From NCBI GenBank assembly GCA_000223315.2, contig AFUS01000005.1, positions 124,001 to 188,000 on the forward strand: a stretch of 64,000 nt of DNA, read 5' to 3'. The position numbers and the translations under genes are program-made. Positions 1-10,880 of the stretch are shown one piece after another (positions within the stretch are counted from its first letter, which is position 1; every line of letters begins with the position of its first letter). This DNA is from Parvimonas sp. oral taxon 393 str. F0440. GTDB lineage: Bacteria > Bacillota > Clostridia > Tissierellales > Peptoniphilaceae. The notes under the pieces were generated by a model, which searched no databases, had not been told where the DNA came from, and worked only from the letters and a program-made list of their open reading frames with translations.

Positions 1-1102
1 TTTCTAAACCTATACTCAGTCTTTGAATATAGTCATCTACCTCACTATCAGCTACTTTATCTGTATCAAACAATTTAGGCATTTTTACAAACTCAATATT
101 TTTAGACTTTACTATATCTTCCCCAACAAAATCAATAAAATTTTCAAGTTCATTCATAACAACTTTTAATCCGCATGCAATTGCTTCTATCGTAACAAGT
201 GAAAGTCCTTCATAAAAAGACGGCATTATAAAAATATCACATGATCTAAACAAATCAGATATTTCTTTCTTGCTCATATAACCATATAATTTAACTTTAT
301 CAGATAATTTTTTTGAAAACTCAATTATTTCTTTACATTCTTCTCCTGTTCCGTTTCCTGCTAAAATTAATTCTACATTATATTTATCTTTTATTTTTTC
401 AAAAGCTTTAAGTAGATATATAACTCCCTTAGCTCTGCTAAATTTTCCTGCATATATTAGCTTTATTTTAGAATTTCTATCATATATTTTTTCTTTATCA
501 TCATAGTAGAAATCAGTATCATATCCACCACCAATAACATAAACTTTATCTTTATTAAAATTAAAGACTTTTTCTATTTCATACTTTTGTTTTTCCGATA
601 AGGCAAAAATACCATCAAGTTTTGGAATATTAGCTATTATAAAGTCTTTATGAATATCATTTTTATAAAGTTGTCTTAAATCTGTTCCATGACAAAAAGC
701 AAAAATTTTACAGTTCAAATTAAGACTTGCTACAATAGATGTCATTATGTATAAATGATTTGTAAAAATGATATCAGGATTAAATTCCTCAACAATTTTT
801 ATTATTTTATTTTTAAAAACTTCAATATATTTCTCTAATTTTTCTCCCACTAAATCAGAGAATAGAAAAGACTCATATGGCATTACATCACTCATACCAA
901 CTACTGGAAAAGGTAATTCGTCACTTTTAAATTTTATTATTTCAACATCATTAAAATTTACATCAATAACATCATCTGAATTCATTGCACAAACAACTTT
1001 TTGAATATAATTCATAGACTTAAAATTTTTATATACTTCTGTTAAATATATACCACTCCCAGTCTTTGATGGATACTGACTAATTAAATGTAAAATTTTC
1101 AA
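1..1102 (-). CDS. GT4-family glycosyltransferase, 3' end cut by window edge
   Basis: The reading frame is open from a TTG at 1102 to the window edge, about 367 codons. It begins LKILHLISQYPSKTGSGIYL. The TTG start is supported by AAGGAGAG eight bases upstream (1111-1118); no ATG lies nearby. Visible features fit a GT-B retaining glycosyltransferase of family GT4: an N-terminal K-I-L-H-L beta strand with a Gly-rich turn, a central FCHGTDLR segment, and a C-terminal donor-sugar domain with KLIYAGKFSRAKG, then MPSFYEGLSLVTIEAIACG, the usual E-x7-E donor-binding region. The acceptor cannot be told from sequence. The gene has its own promoter and is not in an operon with rpsT. Confidence 0.85.
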   Translation of the reverse strand, partial: MKILHLISQYPSKTGSGIYLTEVYKNFKSMNYIQKVVCAMNSDDVIDVNFNDVEIIKFKSDELPFPVVGMSDVMPYESFLFSDLVGEKLEKYIEVFKNKIIKIVEEFNPDIIFTNHLYIMTSIVASLNLNCKIFAFCHGTDLRQLYKNDIHKDFIIANIPKLDGIFALSEKQKYEIEKVFNFNKDKVYVIGGGYDTDFYYDDKEKIYDRNSKIKLIYAGKFSRAKGVIYLLKAFEKIKDKYNVELILAGNGTGEECKEIIEFSKKLSDKVKLYGYMSKKEISDLFRSCDIFIMPSFYEGLSLVTIEAIACGLKVVMNELENFIDFVGEDIVKSKNIEFVKMPKLFDTDKVADSEVDDYIQRLSIGLE

Positions 1103-1175
1103 TTTAATAACTCTCCTTAAATACAACTATACAATACAATTAAAAGACATAATATTAGTTTGTGACTTTGTTTTA

Positions 1176-1204
1176 ATTATATCATATTATTATTAAATTG
1201 TAAA
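1176..1204 (-). promoter_or_regulatory. promoter of the glycosyltransferase gene
   Basis: On the minus strand there is TTTACA (1204-1199), a 17-bp spacer, then TATAAT (1181-1176). The -35 box overlaps the U-tract side of the rpsT terminator, so the two units are packed back to back. Confidence 0.55.
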
Positions 1205-1225
1205 AAAAAAAGCTCCACACGGAGC
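1202..1225 (-). terminator. Rho-independent terminator of rpsT
   Basis: On the minus strand GCTCC-GTGT-GGAGC (1225-1212) is followed by a run of ten T. It lies about 30 bp past the rpsT stop codon. Confidence 0.85.
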
Positions 1226-1257
1226 AAATATAATGTGTTGGATCCATACACACTATA

Positions 1258-1530
1258 TTATGCTTGTGTTGAAGCATCATGTAATTTTTTACTTAATTTG
1301 CTAACTTTTTTCGCAGCAGCATTTTTATGAAATACGCTGTTTGTTGTAGCTTGTTTAAGTCTCTTATCAATTTTTCTTAGTAATTCATTAGCTATTTCTA
1401 AATTATTTTCTTCTACAGCTAATTCGAATTTTTTAATATAAGTTTTAATTTCAGATTTTCTACTTTTATTTTTAAGAGTTTGTTTTTTTGTAACATCAAT
1501 TCTCTTAAGTGCTGATTTAATATTTGCCAT
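1258..1530 (-). CDS. rpsT: 30S ribosomal protein S20
   Basis: S20 binds 16S rRNA early in 30S subunit assembly. The 90-residue product starts MANIKSALKRIDVTKK, the family signature, and is Lys/Arg-rich and helical throughout (KNKSRKSEIKTYIKKFE, RLKQATTNSVFHKNAAAKKVSKL). The ATG at 1530 is chosen because AGGAGG lies eight bases upstream; an upstream in-frame GTG would overlap that ribosome binding site. It is monocistronic, with its own promoter and terminator. Confidence 0.96.
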   Translation of the reverse strand: MANIKSALKRIDVTKKQTLKNKSRKSEIKTYIKKFELAVEENNLEIANELLRKIDKRLKQATTNSVFHKNAAAKKVSKLSKKLHDASTQA

Positions 1531-1560
1531 TTTTTTCACCTCCTCAAAAATAACAGTAAT

Positions 1561-1589
1561 ATTATACTATAAATGTATTAACTTTTCAA
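1561..1589 (-). promoter_or_regulatory. rpsT promoter
   Basis: On the minus strand TTGAAA (1589-1584), a 17-bp spacer and a perfect TATAAT (1566-1561) stand 31 bp before the rpsT start codon. Confidence 0.75.
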
Positions 1590-1670
1590 GTCTTTTTAAT
1601 AAATATTTTTAGGTTTATCTACATACAAACTAATTTGTAGATATTTTTACAATACCTATATAAATAAATA

Positions 1671-1699
1671 AAAAAAACTGTGAATATACATCCACAGTT
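1671..1699 (-). terminator. Rho-independent terminator of polC operon
   Basis: On the minus strand AACTGTG-gatgtatatt-CACAGTT is followed by seven T. It starts seven bases past the polC stop and closes the pyrH-to-polC operon. Confidence 0.8.
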
Positions 1700-1705
1700 C
1701 AAATA

Positions 1706-4700
1706 TTACATTAAATCAAATAAACTTACTTGATTTGTTTGCTGTAAGTTATTTAAAACTCCATGTTCTTTTAAAGATTCTAAAGCATTTTTATTAATTT
1801 TTGTTCTCTCTTGAAAATCTTCAATAGATATAAATGGTAATTTTCTAACTTCTTCATATATTGATGTTGAGTTAACATCACTTACAAAGTCCAAAGCTCT
1901 AAAAGGAGGTAAGATTTTTCCTTTTCCATCAAGTAAAAATCTTGATGCATCAGACCTTTCTAAATCTACCTTACTAGCAACAATGCCTCTTAAATACATT
2001 TCTTCAGCAACTTCAAGAATATCATATACATCCTGTTCTTTTTGTGATGCTAATTTCCCTAATTCCTTTATCTCTTTCATTTTAGTTTGAATCGCTGTAA
2101 GCCCTTTAAAAATTAAATTACCAGGATAATTATCTATTTTAGTTGTAAAATAAGTTGCATAAAAAGCTTCAGGATAATGAACTTTAAAATATGCAATTCT
2201 ATAACTCATCATTACATATGCAACAGCATGTGCTTTTGGGAAAAGATACTTTATTTTTTACAGGATTCTATATACCATTCAGGTATTTTATTTTCTCTCA
2301 TATAAGACTCTGTTTCCTCATCAAGACTTTTTCCTTTTCTAACTGTTTCCATTATCTTAAATGACCGTTTATTATCAAGACCATTAAATATTAAATAAGT
2401 CATTATATCATCTCTTGTACAAATAGTTTGTTTTAACGGTATTCCTTTTTTTATAAGCTCCTGTGCATTTCCAAGCCATACATCTGTTCCATGTGATAAA
2501 CCAGAAATTCTTATTAATTCTGTTAATGTCTTTGGCCTAGTATCGAGTAACATCTGTCTTACAAAGTTTGTCCCATATTCCGGTATTCCAAGAGTACCAA
2601 CTCCATCTTTAGAGATGTTGTCAATAAATTTCAAACTGTCAGTAGAATAAAATATATTCAAAGTTTCCTTATCATCCATAGGAATATTTAAAGGATCTAC
2701 TCCTGTTAAATCTCCCAAATGTTTTATTATAGTAGGAACATCATGACCAAGTAAATCGAGTTTTAAAATTCTACCACTTATAGATTTATAACTAAAATGT
2801 GTTGTTTTTGTTTCAGAAGTTGGATCATCTGCAGGAAATTGTATAGGTGTAAAATCATAAATTTCTTTATTATGTGGTACAATCATTACACCGCCGGGAT
2901 GTTGGCCACTAGTTCTCTTTACTCCAACTATCTTTCTAACATATCTTCTGATATTCCCAGCTGTAAGTGATAATTCATTCTCTTCTACATATTTTTTTAC
3001 ATAACCGAAAGCAGTTTTGTCAGAAACAGTACCAATAGTTCCGGCTCTATATACTTTATCTGATCCAAATAATTCTTCTGTATATTTATGACAAGTAGAT
3101 TGATATTCTCCCGCGAAATTTAAGTCAATATCAGGTTCTTTATCTCCATCAAATCCTAAGAAAACTTCAAAAGGAATATCATGTCCATCTTTAATCATAT
3201 TAATTTTACATTCAGGACATTCTTTATCAGGCATATCAACTCCAGATTGTCCACTATATTCTTCATGAAACTCTGAATGTTTACATTTCGGACAAATATA
3301 ATGTGGAATAAGTGGATTTACCTCTGTTATTCCAGCCATAGTAGCTGCAAAAGAAGACCCTACTGATCCTCTTGAACCTACCAAATATCCATCATCATTT
3401 GAACGCCAAACTAATTTTTGTGCAATTATATATAAAACTGCATATCCATTTTTTATAATAGAACCTAATTCTCTTTCAAGTCTATCTTCAACTATTTTAG
3501 GTAAATGCTCTCCATATATAGATTTAGCTTTATCATAACATATTTTTCTTAACTCTTCATCAGCACCTTCAATAAAAGGTGGAAATGTCCCATTTGGAAT
3601 AGGCAAAATGTCATCAAGCATGTCTTTAAAAATATTAGTATTTTTTACTACAACTTCATAAGCTTCTTCTTTTCCAAGATATGAAAACTCTTCAAGCATC
3701 TCATTTGTAGTTCTATAATAAAAAGAACCTTCTTTTTCAAGGTTTTTTCTACCTTGACCATATAAAATAACATTTCTAAAAATATAATCATTTTTATCCA
3801 GATATTTTACATTTCCAGTTGCAACTACTAACTTTCCTAATTTTTTGCCAATTTCATAAATTTTTTTATTTATCTCTTTTAAATTATCAAAATTTAAAAC
3901 TTTACCTCTAAAAAATAGATGCTTTAAATTAGATAAAGGTTGAATTTCAAAAAAATCATAAAATTTTGCAATTTCTAAAATTTCCTCTTCGCTTTTTTCT
4001 TCTATAAAAGCTCTGAAAAGTTCTCCATCCCAATTTCCTGAACCGATTAAAAGACCTTCTCTATACTCTTTTAATCTCGACTTTGGAAAACCTGCAACTC
4101 TTCTAAAATATTTCATCAATCCTTCGGAAACCATTTTATAAAATCCACTTAATGCTTCCATTTTCTTTACATATATTATTGAATTATAAGAAATATTTTT
4201 TGCAACAGGCCATTTAGTTTCTAATGTATTTATATTTTCATCAAAAACCTTACCTTCTTTTTCAATAATCTTTATAAGTTCCAAAAGAATTCCTGAACAA
4301 GCCTCAGCATCAAAACTTGCTCTGTGATGATTTAATAATTTTACTCCTAATTCCTTACATAATGTATTAAGTTTATGATTTTTTAAATGTGGTAATACTG
4401 ACCTTGCAAAACCCATTGTGTCTATAAAAGTTGGATTAAATTCAAGATTTAATCTCTTACAATTTGTTTTTATAAAAGAAATATCAAATTCCGCATTATG
4501 TGCAACAAAAACTGCATCTTTAGAAAATTCTAAAAACTTAGGCATAATCTCACTAATCAACGGCTTATCTGCTACCATCTCATTAGTAATCCCTGTAATC
4601 TCAGTAATCTCTTGAGTTATCTCTTGCTCCGGATTTATTAATTCATTAAAATATTCAACTACTTTTCCATTTTCAACACGAACAGCACCAATTTCTGTAA

Positions 4701-5997
4701 TATTATTTTTCAAATGTGAAAGACCTGTTGTTTCAATATCAAATACTACAAAAGTATCAAAATTAACCCCTTTTTATAATTATATAAAATTCTAGGATTA
4801 TCTTCTAATAAATTTAATTCCAGACCATATAATGCCTTTATATCTCCTTTTCCAAATAAATCCATCATCTGAGGATAAGCTTGAACAACGCCTATATCAG
4901 TTACACCAACAGCAGTATGTCCCATTTCTTGTAATCTTGACTTTAATACTTCCAAATTAACACATCCATCAAGACCACTCATCTGCGAATTCAAATGTAA
5001 TTCAACTCTTTTTTCTGAAGCATTATCGACAAATACATAACGAGGAGTTTCTTCCATACCATCTATCATCATGGAAATTCCTTTTGCATATTGGTCATAT
5101 TCAACCCTTCCTACCGCTGTTATATAAATTCCATTTGCAATAGATTTAGAGTTAATTTTCTCATTAAAAATTTGTAATTTTTTATCATCCAAAAACAATT
5201 TACAACTCATTGCAGATGTTTCATCTTCAATATCAAATAATGCTAATTTTTTGCCATTTTTTAATTCTCTTATCTCTAAATCATATACTCTACCTTGAAT
5301 TTTAGAAAAACCTGAATTTTGATCTAAATCTGAAATCTTTAATAGTATATCTTTATCTGAAATCTTTTTACCAATTTTGAAAATCGTATTTTCATCCGAT
5401 GGTTCTTTGATAATTCTTGATTTTTCAACTTTATTATCATTTTCTTTTTGAATTTCTTTTCTTTTGTTTTCTAATTTGTTTTCAAGCTTTTCAGAACATT
5501 TTTCTTCTCTAGGAAATAAAGTATTAAGAATAAGTATTTCAATATCTTCACTAAATTTTCCAGAAACAAATTCTTTTACATCATTTAAAAAAGAATTTGA
5601 AAGAAGTTTAAATCTGCATAAAGAATTTGAAATATATATTTCAATATAATCTTCTAAAAAATTTATTCTATCATTATTAGTTAATGAAAATCCGTGATTT
5701 TTTAATAATTTTTGAACTTCACTTACAAATTCATCATAGTTTAAATAATAAAAGTATTTATATGGACAATCATTTTTTGAAAAAGTTTGAACTGAAAATT
5801 TTACTTCTCTTCCATTAAAAATCTCGTGAAGTTCTTTATCTAAAACAACAAGTTCTTCTATCCCAACATTTTCGGAGTTTGTAAGCAATCTAAAATCTAT
5901 TTTTTCATCACCAAAAACAAACTCATCAATTATAAAATCATCTGACAAGCTATAATTTTTTCGTTGTGAAAATAAAACTTTTTAAACTCCTATACAT
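1706..5997 (-). CDS. polC: DNA polymerase III alpha subunit, PolC type (frameshifted in this sequence)
   Basis: Replicative polymerase of low-GC Gram-positives. In order it has the N-terminal domain, OB fold and PHP region (4746-5948), the proofreading exonuclease (DIETTGL region near 4735, FVAHNAEFDISF near 4500), a four-Cys zinc motif (CPKC and CPEC, 3200-3300), the palm (GDKEPDIDLNFAGEY near 3120) and the C-terminal fingers (1706-2212). Two one-base losses break the frame: a G run at 4767-4770 and an A run (plus-strand T6 at 2254-2259). Restoring one base joins the pieces exactly. The start is uncertain: ATG at 5997 has GGAGG in the 3' end of ispG but needs another indel near 5976-5980 to join the frame; the first in-frame start is TTG at 5948. 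Last gene of its operon. Confidence 0.93.
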
Positions 5998-5998
5998 A

Positions 5999-7054
5999 TT
6001 ATTCCTCCAATTTATTTATTTCATTAATAAGCTCTTTAAGTAAATCTTTTTCTTCTACTTTCTTTATGATTTGCCCCTTTTTGAAAATAAGTCCTTTCCC
6101 ATTTCCTCCAGCTATCCCTAAATCAGCCTCTTTTGCTTCTCCGGGACCATTAACAGGACATCCCATTATTGCAATCTTTAGATTTTTATTTATATGCTTT
6201 AACTCTTTTTCAGCTTGTTCAACAATATTAATTAAATCTATTTTGGTTCTTGAACAAGTTGGACATGAAATTAAGTCTATACCATCTTTTAAAAGTCCTA
6301 AAGAACGTAAAATTTCCTTTCCAACTTTAACTTCCTCTACAGGATTACCTGTTAAAGAAACTCTAATAGTATCACCAATTCCTTTAGATAAAATGATACC
6401 AATTCCTACAGAAGATTTTATCGTTCCTCTAAAACTTGGACCTGCCTCAGTAATTCCCAAATGTAATGGATAATCACATAAACTGCTTAAAAGTTCATAT
6501 GATTCAACACATATAGGGACATTACTTGATTTTATTGAAATTTTAATTTGGTCAAAATTCAATGATTCCAAAAATTCTACTTGGTCTAAAGCACTATAAA
6601 CTATAGACTCTTTATTAACTCCATTAAATTTATCAATAAATTTTTGATTAACAGATCCGGAGTTTACTCCAACTCTAATTGGTATATTATGATACTTACA
6701 ACATTCCACAACTTCTTTAACTTTTTTTCTTCCACCAATATTTCCAGGGTTAATTCTTAAACAATCTGCGCCATTTTCTGCAGCTAATATTGCAAGTTTA
6801 TAATCATATTGTATATCAGCAATAAAAGGTATTGTAGTCAAAGCTTTTATTTTCTTTATTGCTAAGGCATCATCTAAATCATTTACTGCTGAACGACTAA
6901 TATTACAACCATCTTTTGCAAATTCATTAATTTGATTTACAGTAGATACAACATCTTTAGTAATTGTATTAGTCATTGATTGTATAGAAATAGGAGAACC
7001 CCCTCCAACAGGTACGTTCCCCACATAAATTTTCTTTGTTATTTTTCTTTCCAT
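5999..7054 (-). CDS. ispG: 4-hydroxy-3-methylbut-2-enyl diphosphate synthase (flavodoxin-type)
   Basis: IspG/GcpE makes HMBPP from methylerythritol cyclodiphosphate, the penultimate step of the MEP isoprenoid pathway, using a [4Fe-4S] cluster. The 351-residue product has the TIM-barrel N-terminal part (VGGGSPISIQSMTNT; DIQYDYKLAILAAENGADCLRINPGNIG). The C-terminal cluster domain carries ISCPTCSRT and AIMGCPVNGPGEAKEADLG, giving the conserved cysteines. The start shares a base with the rseP stop. IspH is encoded in the same window (fused to S1), so the last two MEP enzymes are both present. Confidence 0.96.
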   Translation of the reverse strand: MERKITKKIYVGNVPVGGGSPISIQSMTNTITKDVVSTVNQINEFAKDGCNISRSAVNDLDDALAIKKIKALTTIPFIADIQYDYKLAILAAENGADCLRINPGNIGGRKKVKEVVECCKYHNIPIRVGVNSGSVNQKFIDKFNGVNKESIVYSALDQVEFLESLNFDQIKISIKSSNVPICVESYELLSSLCDYPLHLGITEAGPSFRGTIKSSVGIGIILSKGIGDTIRVSLTGNPVEEVKVGKEILRSLGLLKDGIDLISCPTCSRTKIDLINIVEQAEKELKHINKNLKIAIMGCPVNGPGEAKEADLGIAGGNGKGLIFKKGQIIKKVEEKDLLKELINEINKLEE

Positions 7055-8085
7055 TAATTTACTCCAAAAAATCCAAGTCTTATTACATCTTTAAATGAAA
7101 CAAATAAAATAAGACCCATTAAAAATATAAATCCTATAGTATGAATAAGTCCCTCTTTAGATCTTGAAACAGGTCTACCTATAATTAACTCTATGAACAA
7201 GAAAATCAATCTTCCTCCATCTAAAGCAGGTATAGGTAATAAATTTATGAAACCTAAATTCACACTTAAAAACGCTGTAATGTATAATAACGAATACAAT
7301 CCGTTACTTGCTGCACTACTTATTGCCCCAACAACTCCTATAGGTCCAGATAATTGACCTACGCCAACTTTTCCAGTAAATAATTGTCTTAAGATATCAA
7401 ACATTGAGCCTATGAAGTAAAAAAATGTGTTCAAACTTTCCTTTACTGAAACTAATAAATTTCTTTCCAATTTTGAAGTAATACCTAAAACTTTTTCTTT
7501 AGAATTTTCAAATTTTACTTCAATTTCCTTTTCCTGTCCATTTCTTATTACTTTTATAATAGTTTCCTGTTTTTCCAATTTAGATAAACTTGTTTGAATA
7601 TCTTTCCAAGAATCTATTTTATTTTCTCCGATATTTACAATTTTATCTCCTGCTTGTATTCCATACTTTTGAGCAATAGAATTTTCCTTAATACTTTCTA
7701 TTGTTGTCGTTTGATGTCCTCTAATGCCAAACAATGCAAAAAGAATAACAAATGCTAAAATAAAATTAAATAGTGGTCCTGCAAAAATAGTTAAAATTCT
7801 TCCTCCTATCGTTGCACCGTTAAAATGTCCTCTTTTTGAAAAATCAAGTTCTTCTTCTCCATCTTCTTCATCCTCGCCTTCCATAGCACAAAATCCTCCT
7901 AATGGTAAGGCTCTGATAGAATATAATGTCTCTCCTCTTTGTTTTCCAAAAAGTTTAGGTCCCATCCCAACAGAAAATTCATTTACTTTAATTTTAGCCC
8001 TTTTAGCAAAAATAAAATGACCAAACTCGTGTACTACGACTACAACCATAAATACTAAAAGTGCTACTATTACTTTTATAATCAT
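7054..8085 (-). CDS. rseP: RIP metalloprotease RseP (site-2 protease family)
   Basis: Membrane-embedded zinc protease (S2P, M50) that cleaves membrane-anchored regulators and remnant signal peptides. The first helix carries HEFGH at about residues 19-23. A PDZ domain sits mid-protein (SIAQKYGIQAGDKIVNIGENKI). The second metal-binding segment NLLPIPALDGGRLIF supplies the Asp ligand. At 343 residues it matches the family. It abuts cdsA and ispG with one-base overlaps, so translation is probably coupled. In many Firmicutes dxr lies between cdsA and rseP; it is absent here. Confidence 0.95.
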   Translation of the reverse strand: MIIKVIVALLVFMVVVVVHEFGHFIFAKRAKIKVNEFSVGMGPKLFGKQRGETLYSIRALPLGGFCAMEGEDEEDGEEELDFSKRGHFNGATIGGRILTIFAGPLFNFILAFVILFALFGIRGHQTTTIESIKENSIAQKYGIQAGDKIVNIGENKIDSWKDIQTSLSKLEKQETIIKVIRNGQEKEIEVKFENSKEKVLGITSKLERNLLVSVKESLNTFFYFIGSMFDILRQLFTGKVGVGQLSGPIGVVGAISSAASNGLYSLLYITAFLSVNLGFINLLPIPALDGGRLIFLFIELIIGRPVSRSKEGLIHTIGFIFLMGLILFVSFKDVIRLGFFGVN

Positions 8086-8867
8086 TAAATACTACCTCCA
8101 AATATATAAAAAAGAATATACACTAAAGGAGTTACAAAAATTATACTGTCAAATCTATCTAAAAATCCGCCATGTCCTTTTATAATATTACTAAAATCTT
8201 TTATTCCTATTTCTCTCTTTATTTTAGAAGCAAATAGATCTCCTAATTGAGCTACAATGGAAAGTACAATCCCAGAAAATATTATAAAAACAATATTAAA
8301 CTTCAAAATATAAAAATTAAATAAATTTAATAATATTAATGATCCAAAAATTCCTCCTAAAGATCCTTCAACAGTCTTTTTTGGACTTATACTTGGATAT
8401 AATTTGTGTTTTCCAAAAATCATACCAAATAGATAAGCAAATGTATCAGTTCCCCAAGAAATAAAAAACACAACCCATAAAAGATTAGTTTCTCCCAATC
8501 TTAAAAAAACTCCCATAGGTACTGTAATATAAATAAAAGAAAACAATAATTTTCCTAAATTTTCAATATTAATTTTATTAAAAAATAAATAATATATGGA
8601 AACAACAAGAAAATATAATGCAAAAAAAGTTAATACTAAATCTTTATTTGAAGTTCCTATAGAATATAACATAGCCATAGAAAACAACATACTATGACAT
8701 ATCAAAAATATATTATTTAATTTAAAAGTTCTAAACAATTCAATTAAACATAAAACTGCAATAGCCATAGTGTAACCCACAAGTGCATAGCCTTTAAAAT
8801 AGATGCAAATAAAAGATATTATTAACATCAAAGCCCCACTTATAGTTCTATTGATAAAACTATTCAT
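8085..8867 (-). CDS. cdsA: phosphatidate cytidylyltransferase
   Basis: CdsA makes CDP-diacylglycerol from phosphatidate and CTP, feeding phospholipid synthesis. The 260-residue product is strongly hydrophobic with about seven or eight membrane segments. It carries the signature region YPSISPKKTVEGSLGG and the C-terminal IKDFSNIIKGHGGFLDRFDSI, which matches the CdsA family pattern with its metal-binding Asp. Stop and start codons overlap those of rseP and uppS. Confidence 0.95.
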   Translation of the reverse strand: MNSFINRTISGALMLIISFICIYFKGYALVGYTMAIAVLCLIELFRTFKLNNIFLICHSMLFSMAMLYSIGTSNKDLVLTFFALYFLVVSIYYLFFNKINIENLGKLLFSFIYITVPMGVFLRLGETNLLWVVFFISWGTDTFAYLFGMIFGKHKLYPSISPKKTVEGSLGGIFGSLILLNLFNFYILKFNIVFIIFSGIVLSIVAQLGDLFASKIKREIGIKDFSNIIKGHGGFLDRFDSIIFVTPLVYILFYIFGGSI

Positions 8868-9583
8868 TAAATTCCCCCAAACCTTCTATTTCTATTTTGA
8901 AAGTCATATATTGCATCATACAAATCATCAGCATAAAATTCCGGCCACAATACATCAGTAAAATAAAATTCTGAGTATGCTAATTGGTAAATTAAGAAAT
9001 TACTTATCCTTTTTTCATTTCCTGTTCTTATAATTAAATCAACTTCTGAATTTTCTTTTGTATATAAATACTTTTTAAAACTTTCTTCATTTAAATCATC
9101 TATTGAAAATTTCCCTTGTGAGATATCATTATATAAATTTTTTATTGAAGAAATAATTTCAGCTCTTCCACCATAATTCAATGCGATATTTAATACCATT
9201 CCAGTATTATTTTTTGATACATTTATACTGTTATCGAGTAGTTTAACTATAGAACTTGGTAATTTACTATAATCTCCTATAACCCTAAAAATTATATTAT
9301 TATCTAGAATTCTTTTTAATTGAGAATTTATATAAAAGACTAAAATATTCATGAGACCATTTACTTCTTCTTCAGGTCTTTTCCAATTTTCAGTCGAAAA
9401 AGCATATAAAGTTAGAGTTTTAACCCCTATTTTACAGCACTCCTCAACAATATCAACAACTCTATTCATTCCCTCTTTATGTCCGGCAATTCTGGGCAAA
9501 AATCTATTTTTTGCCCATCTTCCATTACCATCCATAATTATACCAATATGTTTAGGTATATTTGTAAAATCTATATCTTTCAT
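8867..9583 (-). CDS. uppS: undecaprenyl diphosphate synthase
   Basis: Cis-prenyltransferase that makes the C55 lipid carrier for cell-wall precursors. The N-terminus holds HIGIIMDGNGRWAK, with the catalytic Asp in MDGNG, then AGHKEGM. Further motifs are LTLYAFSTENWKRP, the E-V-D-L-I-I-R-T-G segment and a C-terminal RRFGGI. Length 238 residues is typical. It sits between frr and cdsA with one-base overlaps and uses the isoprenoids made through IspG/IspH. Confidence 0.96.
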   Translation of the reverse strand: MKDIDFTNIPKHIGIIMDGNGRWAKNRFLPRIAGHKEGMNRVVDIVEECCKIGVKTLTLYAFSTENWKRPEEEVNGLMNILVFYINSQLKRILDNNIIFRVIGDYSKLPSSIVKLLDNSINVSKNNTGMVLNIALNYGGRAEIISSIKNLYNDISQGKFSIDDLNEESFKKYLYTKENSEVDLIIRTGNEKRISNFLIYQLAYSEFYFTDVLWPEFYADDLYDAIYDFQNRNRRFGGI

Positions 9584-10140
9584 TAAATTTCCATTAATTC
9601 TTTTTCTTTTGATTTTGTAATTTCTTCAACTTCTTTAACAAATTTATCCGTAACTTTTTGAACTTCTTCCTCAGCTTGTCTTAATTCATCTTCACTGATT
9701 TCTTTATCTTTTTCCATTTTTTTCAATTTATCAATTCCATCACGTCTTAAATTTCTAATAGCAATTTTTGCATTTTCAGCATATCCCTTAACAACTTTAA
9801 CTAACTCTTTTCTTCTATCTTCAGTTAATGCAGGGAAAGGTAATCTTATTACTTTTCCATCATTTGATGGAGTTATGCCTAGATTTGATGCTAAAAGAAC
9901 TTTTTCTATTGGAGTTATCAAAGAAGCATCCCATGGTTGAATAACTAATAATCTTGCTTCCGGAACAGAAATTGATGCAACTTGTTTAATTGGTGTATCA
10001 GTTCCATAATAATTAACAGAAAATTGATCTAATATAGCTGGATTTGCTCTACCAGCTCTTACTGTTGTTAATTCTGTTTCATAAGATTCTATTGATTTTG
10101 TCATTTTTCTTTCTAATTCTTTAATTATCTCTTTATACAT
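9583..10140 (-). CDS. frr: ribosome recycling factor
   Basis: RRF works with EF-G to split post-termination ribosomes. The 185-residue length is exact for the family. Signature segments are ELTTVRAGRANPAILD, VPEARLLVIQPWD, SNDGKVIRLPFPALTEDRRKELVK and a long charged C-terminal helix (DKLKKMEKDKEISEDELRQ). It follows pyrH by one base and overlaps uppS by one base. Confidence 0.97.
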   Translation of the reverse strand: MYKEIIKELERKMTKSIESYETELTTVRAGRANPAILDQFSVNYYGTDTPIKQVASISVPEARLLVIQPWDASLITPIEKVLLASNLGITPSNDGKVIRLPFPALTEDRRKELVKVVKGYAENAKIAIRNLRRDGIDKLKKMEKDKEISEDELRQAEEEVQKVTDKFVKEVEEITKSKEKELMEI

Positions 10141-10141
10141 T

Positions 10142-10855
10142 TTATTTCCCCCTTACAATTGTTCCTACTTTTTCTCCTCTTGCAACTGCAACTAAATTTT
10201 CAGGATTATCAATTCCAAATACAATAAGTGGAATATCATTATCCATACAAAGAGAAGTAGCAGTAGCATCCATTATACCTAATCCTCTATTTAAAATTTC
10301 TATATAAGATAACTCTTCAAATTTCTTGGCGTCCTTAAACTTATTAGGATCTTTATCATAAATACCATCTGTACCCGTTTTTCCAAGTAAAATTACATCT
10401 GCATGCATTTCGGCGGCTCTTAAAGCTGCTGTTGTATCTGTTGAAAAATATGGCATACCAGTACCTGCTCCAAAAATAACTATTCGACCTTTTTCAAGAT
10501 GACGTTCAGCCTTTCTCTTTATAAAAGGTTCTGCAACTTCATGAACATTAATTGCAGTTTGAACTCTCGTTGGAATACCCATATTTTCAAGTGTAGCTTG
10601 TAATCTTAAGGAATTTATTATAGTTGCAAGCATACCCATATGGTCAGAAGTTGAACGTTCTATCTTTTCACTTGAACGACCTCTCCAAAAATTACCACCA
10701 CCAACTACAATACAAATTTGAATACCTAAATCATATACATCTTTAACTGATTTACAAATTTTTTCAATTGTTTCATCATCAAGTCCATGTCCGATTCCAC
10801 CTGATAAAGCTTCTCCACTTAGTTTAATAACTACTCTTTTTAAATTTAAATCCAT
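10142..10855 (-). CDS. pyrH: UMP kinase
   Basis: Phosphorylates UMP to UDP. Amino-acid-kinase fold: [14 protein letters not shown] at the N-terminus, [11 protein letters not shown], a [13 protein letters not shown] helix, [19 protein letters not shown] and [14 protein letters not shown]. The ATG at 10855 gives 237 residues, the usual length; AAGGAG lies upstream though slightly far from it. A more upstream in-frame start would add 15 residues not typical of the family. First gene of the operon that runs to polC. Confidence 0.95.
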   Translation of the reverse strand: MDLNLKRVVIKLSGEALSGGIGHGLDDETIEKICKSVKDVYDLGIQICIVVGGGNFWRGRSSEKIERSTSDHMGMLATIINSLRLQATLENMGIPTRVQTAINVHEVAEPFIKRKAERHLEKGRIVIFGAGTGMPYFSTDTTAALRAAEMHADVILLGKTGTDGIYDKDPNKFKDAKKFEELSYIEILNRGLGIMDATATSLCMDNDIPLIVFGIDNPENLVAVARGEKVGTIVRGK

Positions 10856-10880
10856 AAGATAGTCTTTCTCCTTTAATTTT

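Noticed and set aside
1617-1642. Inverted repeat ATCTACA...TGTAGAT between polC and rpsT
   Set aside because: It lies upstream of the rpsT -35 box and past the polC terminator, lacks a U-tract and has no clear role.
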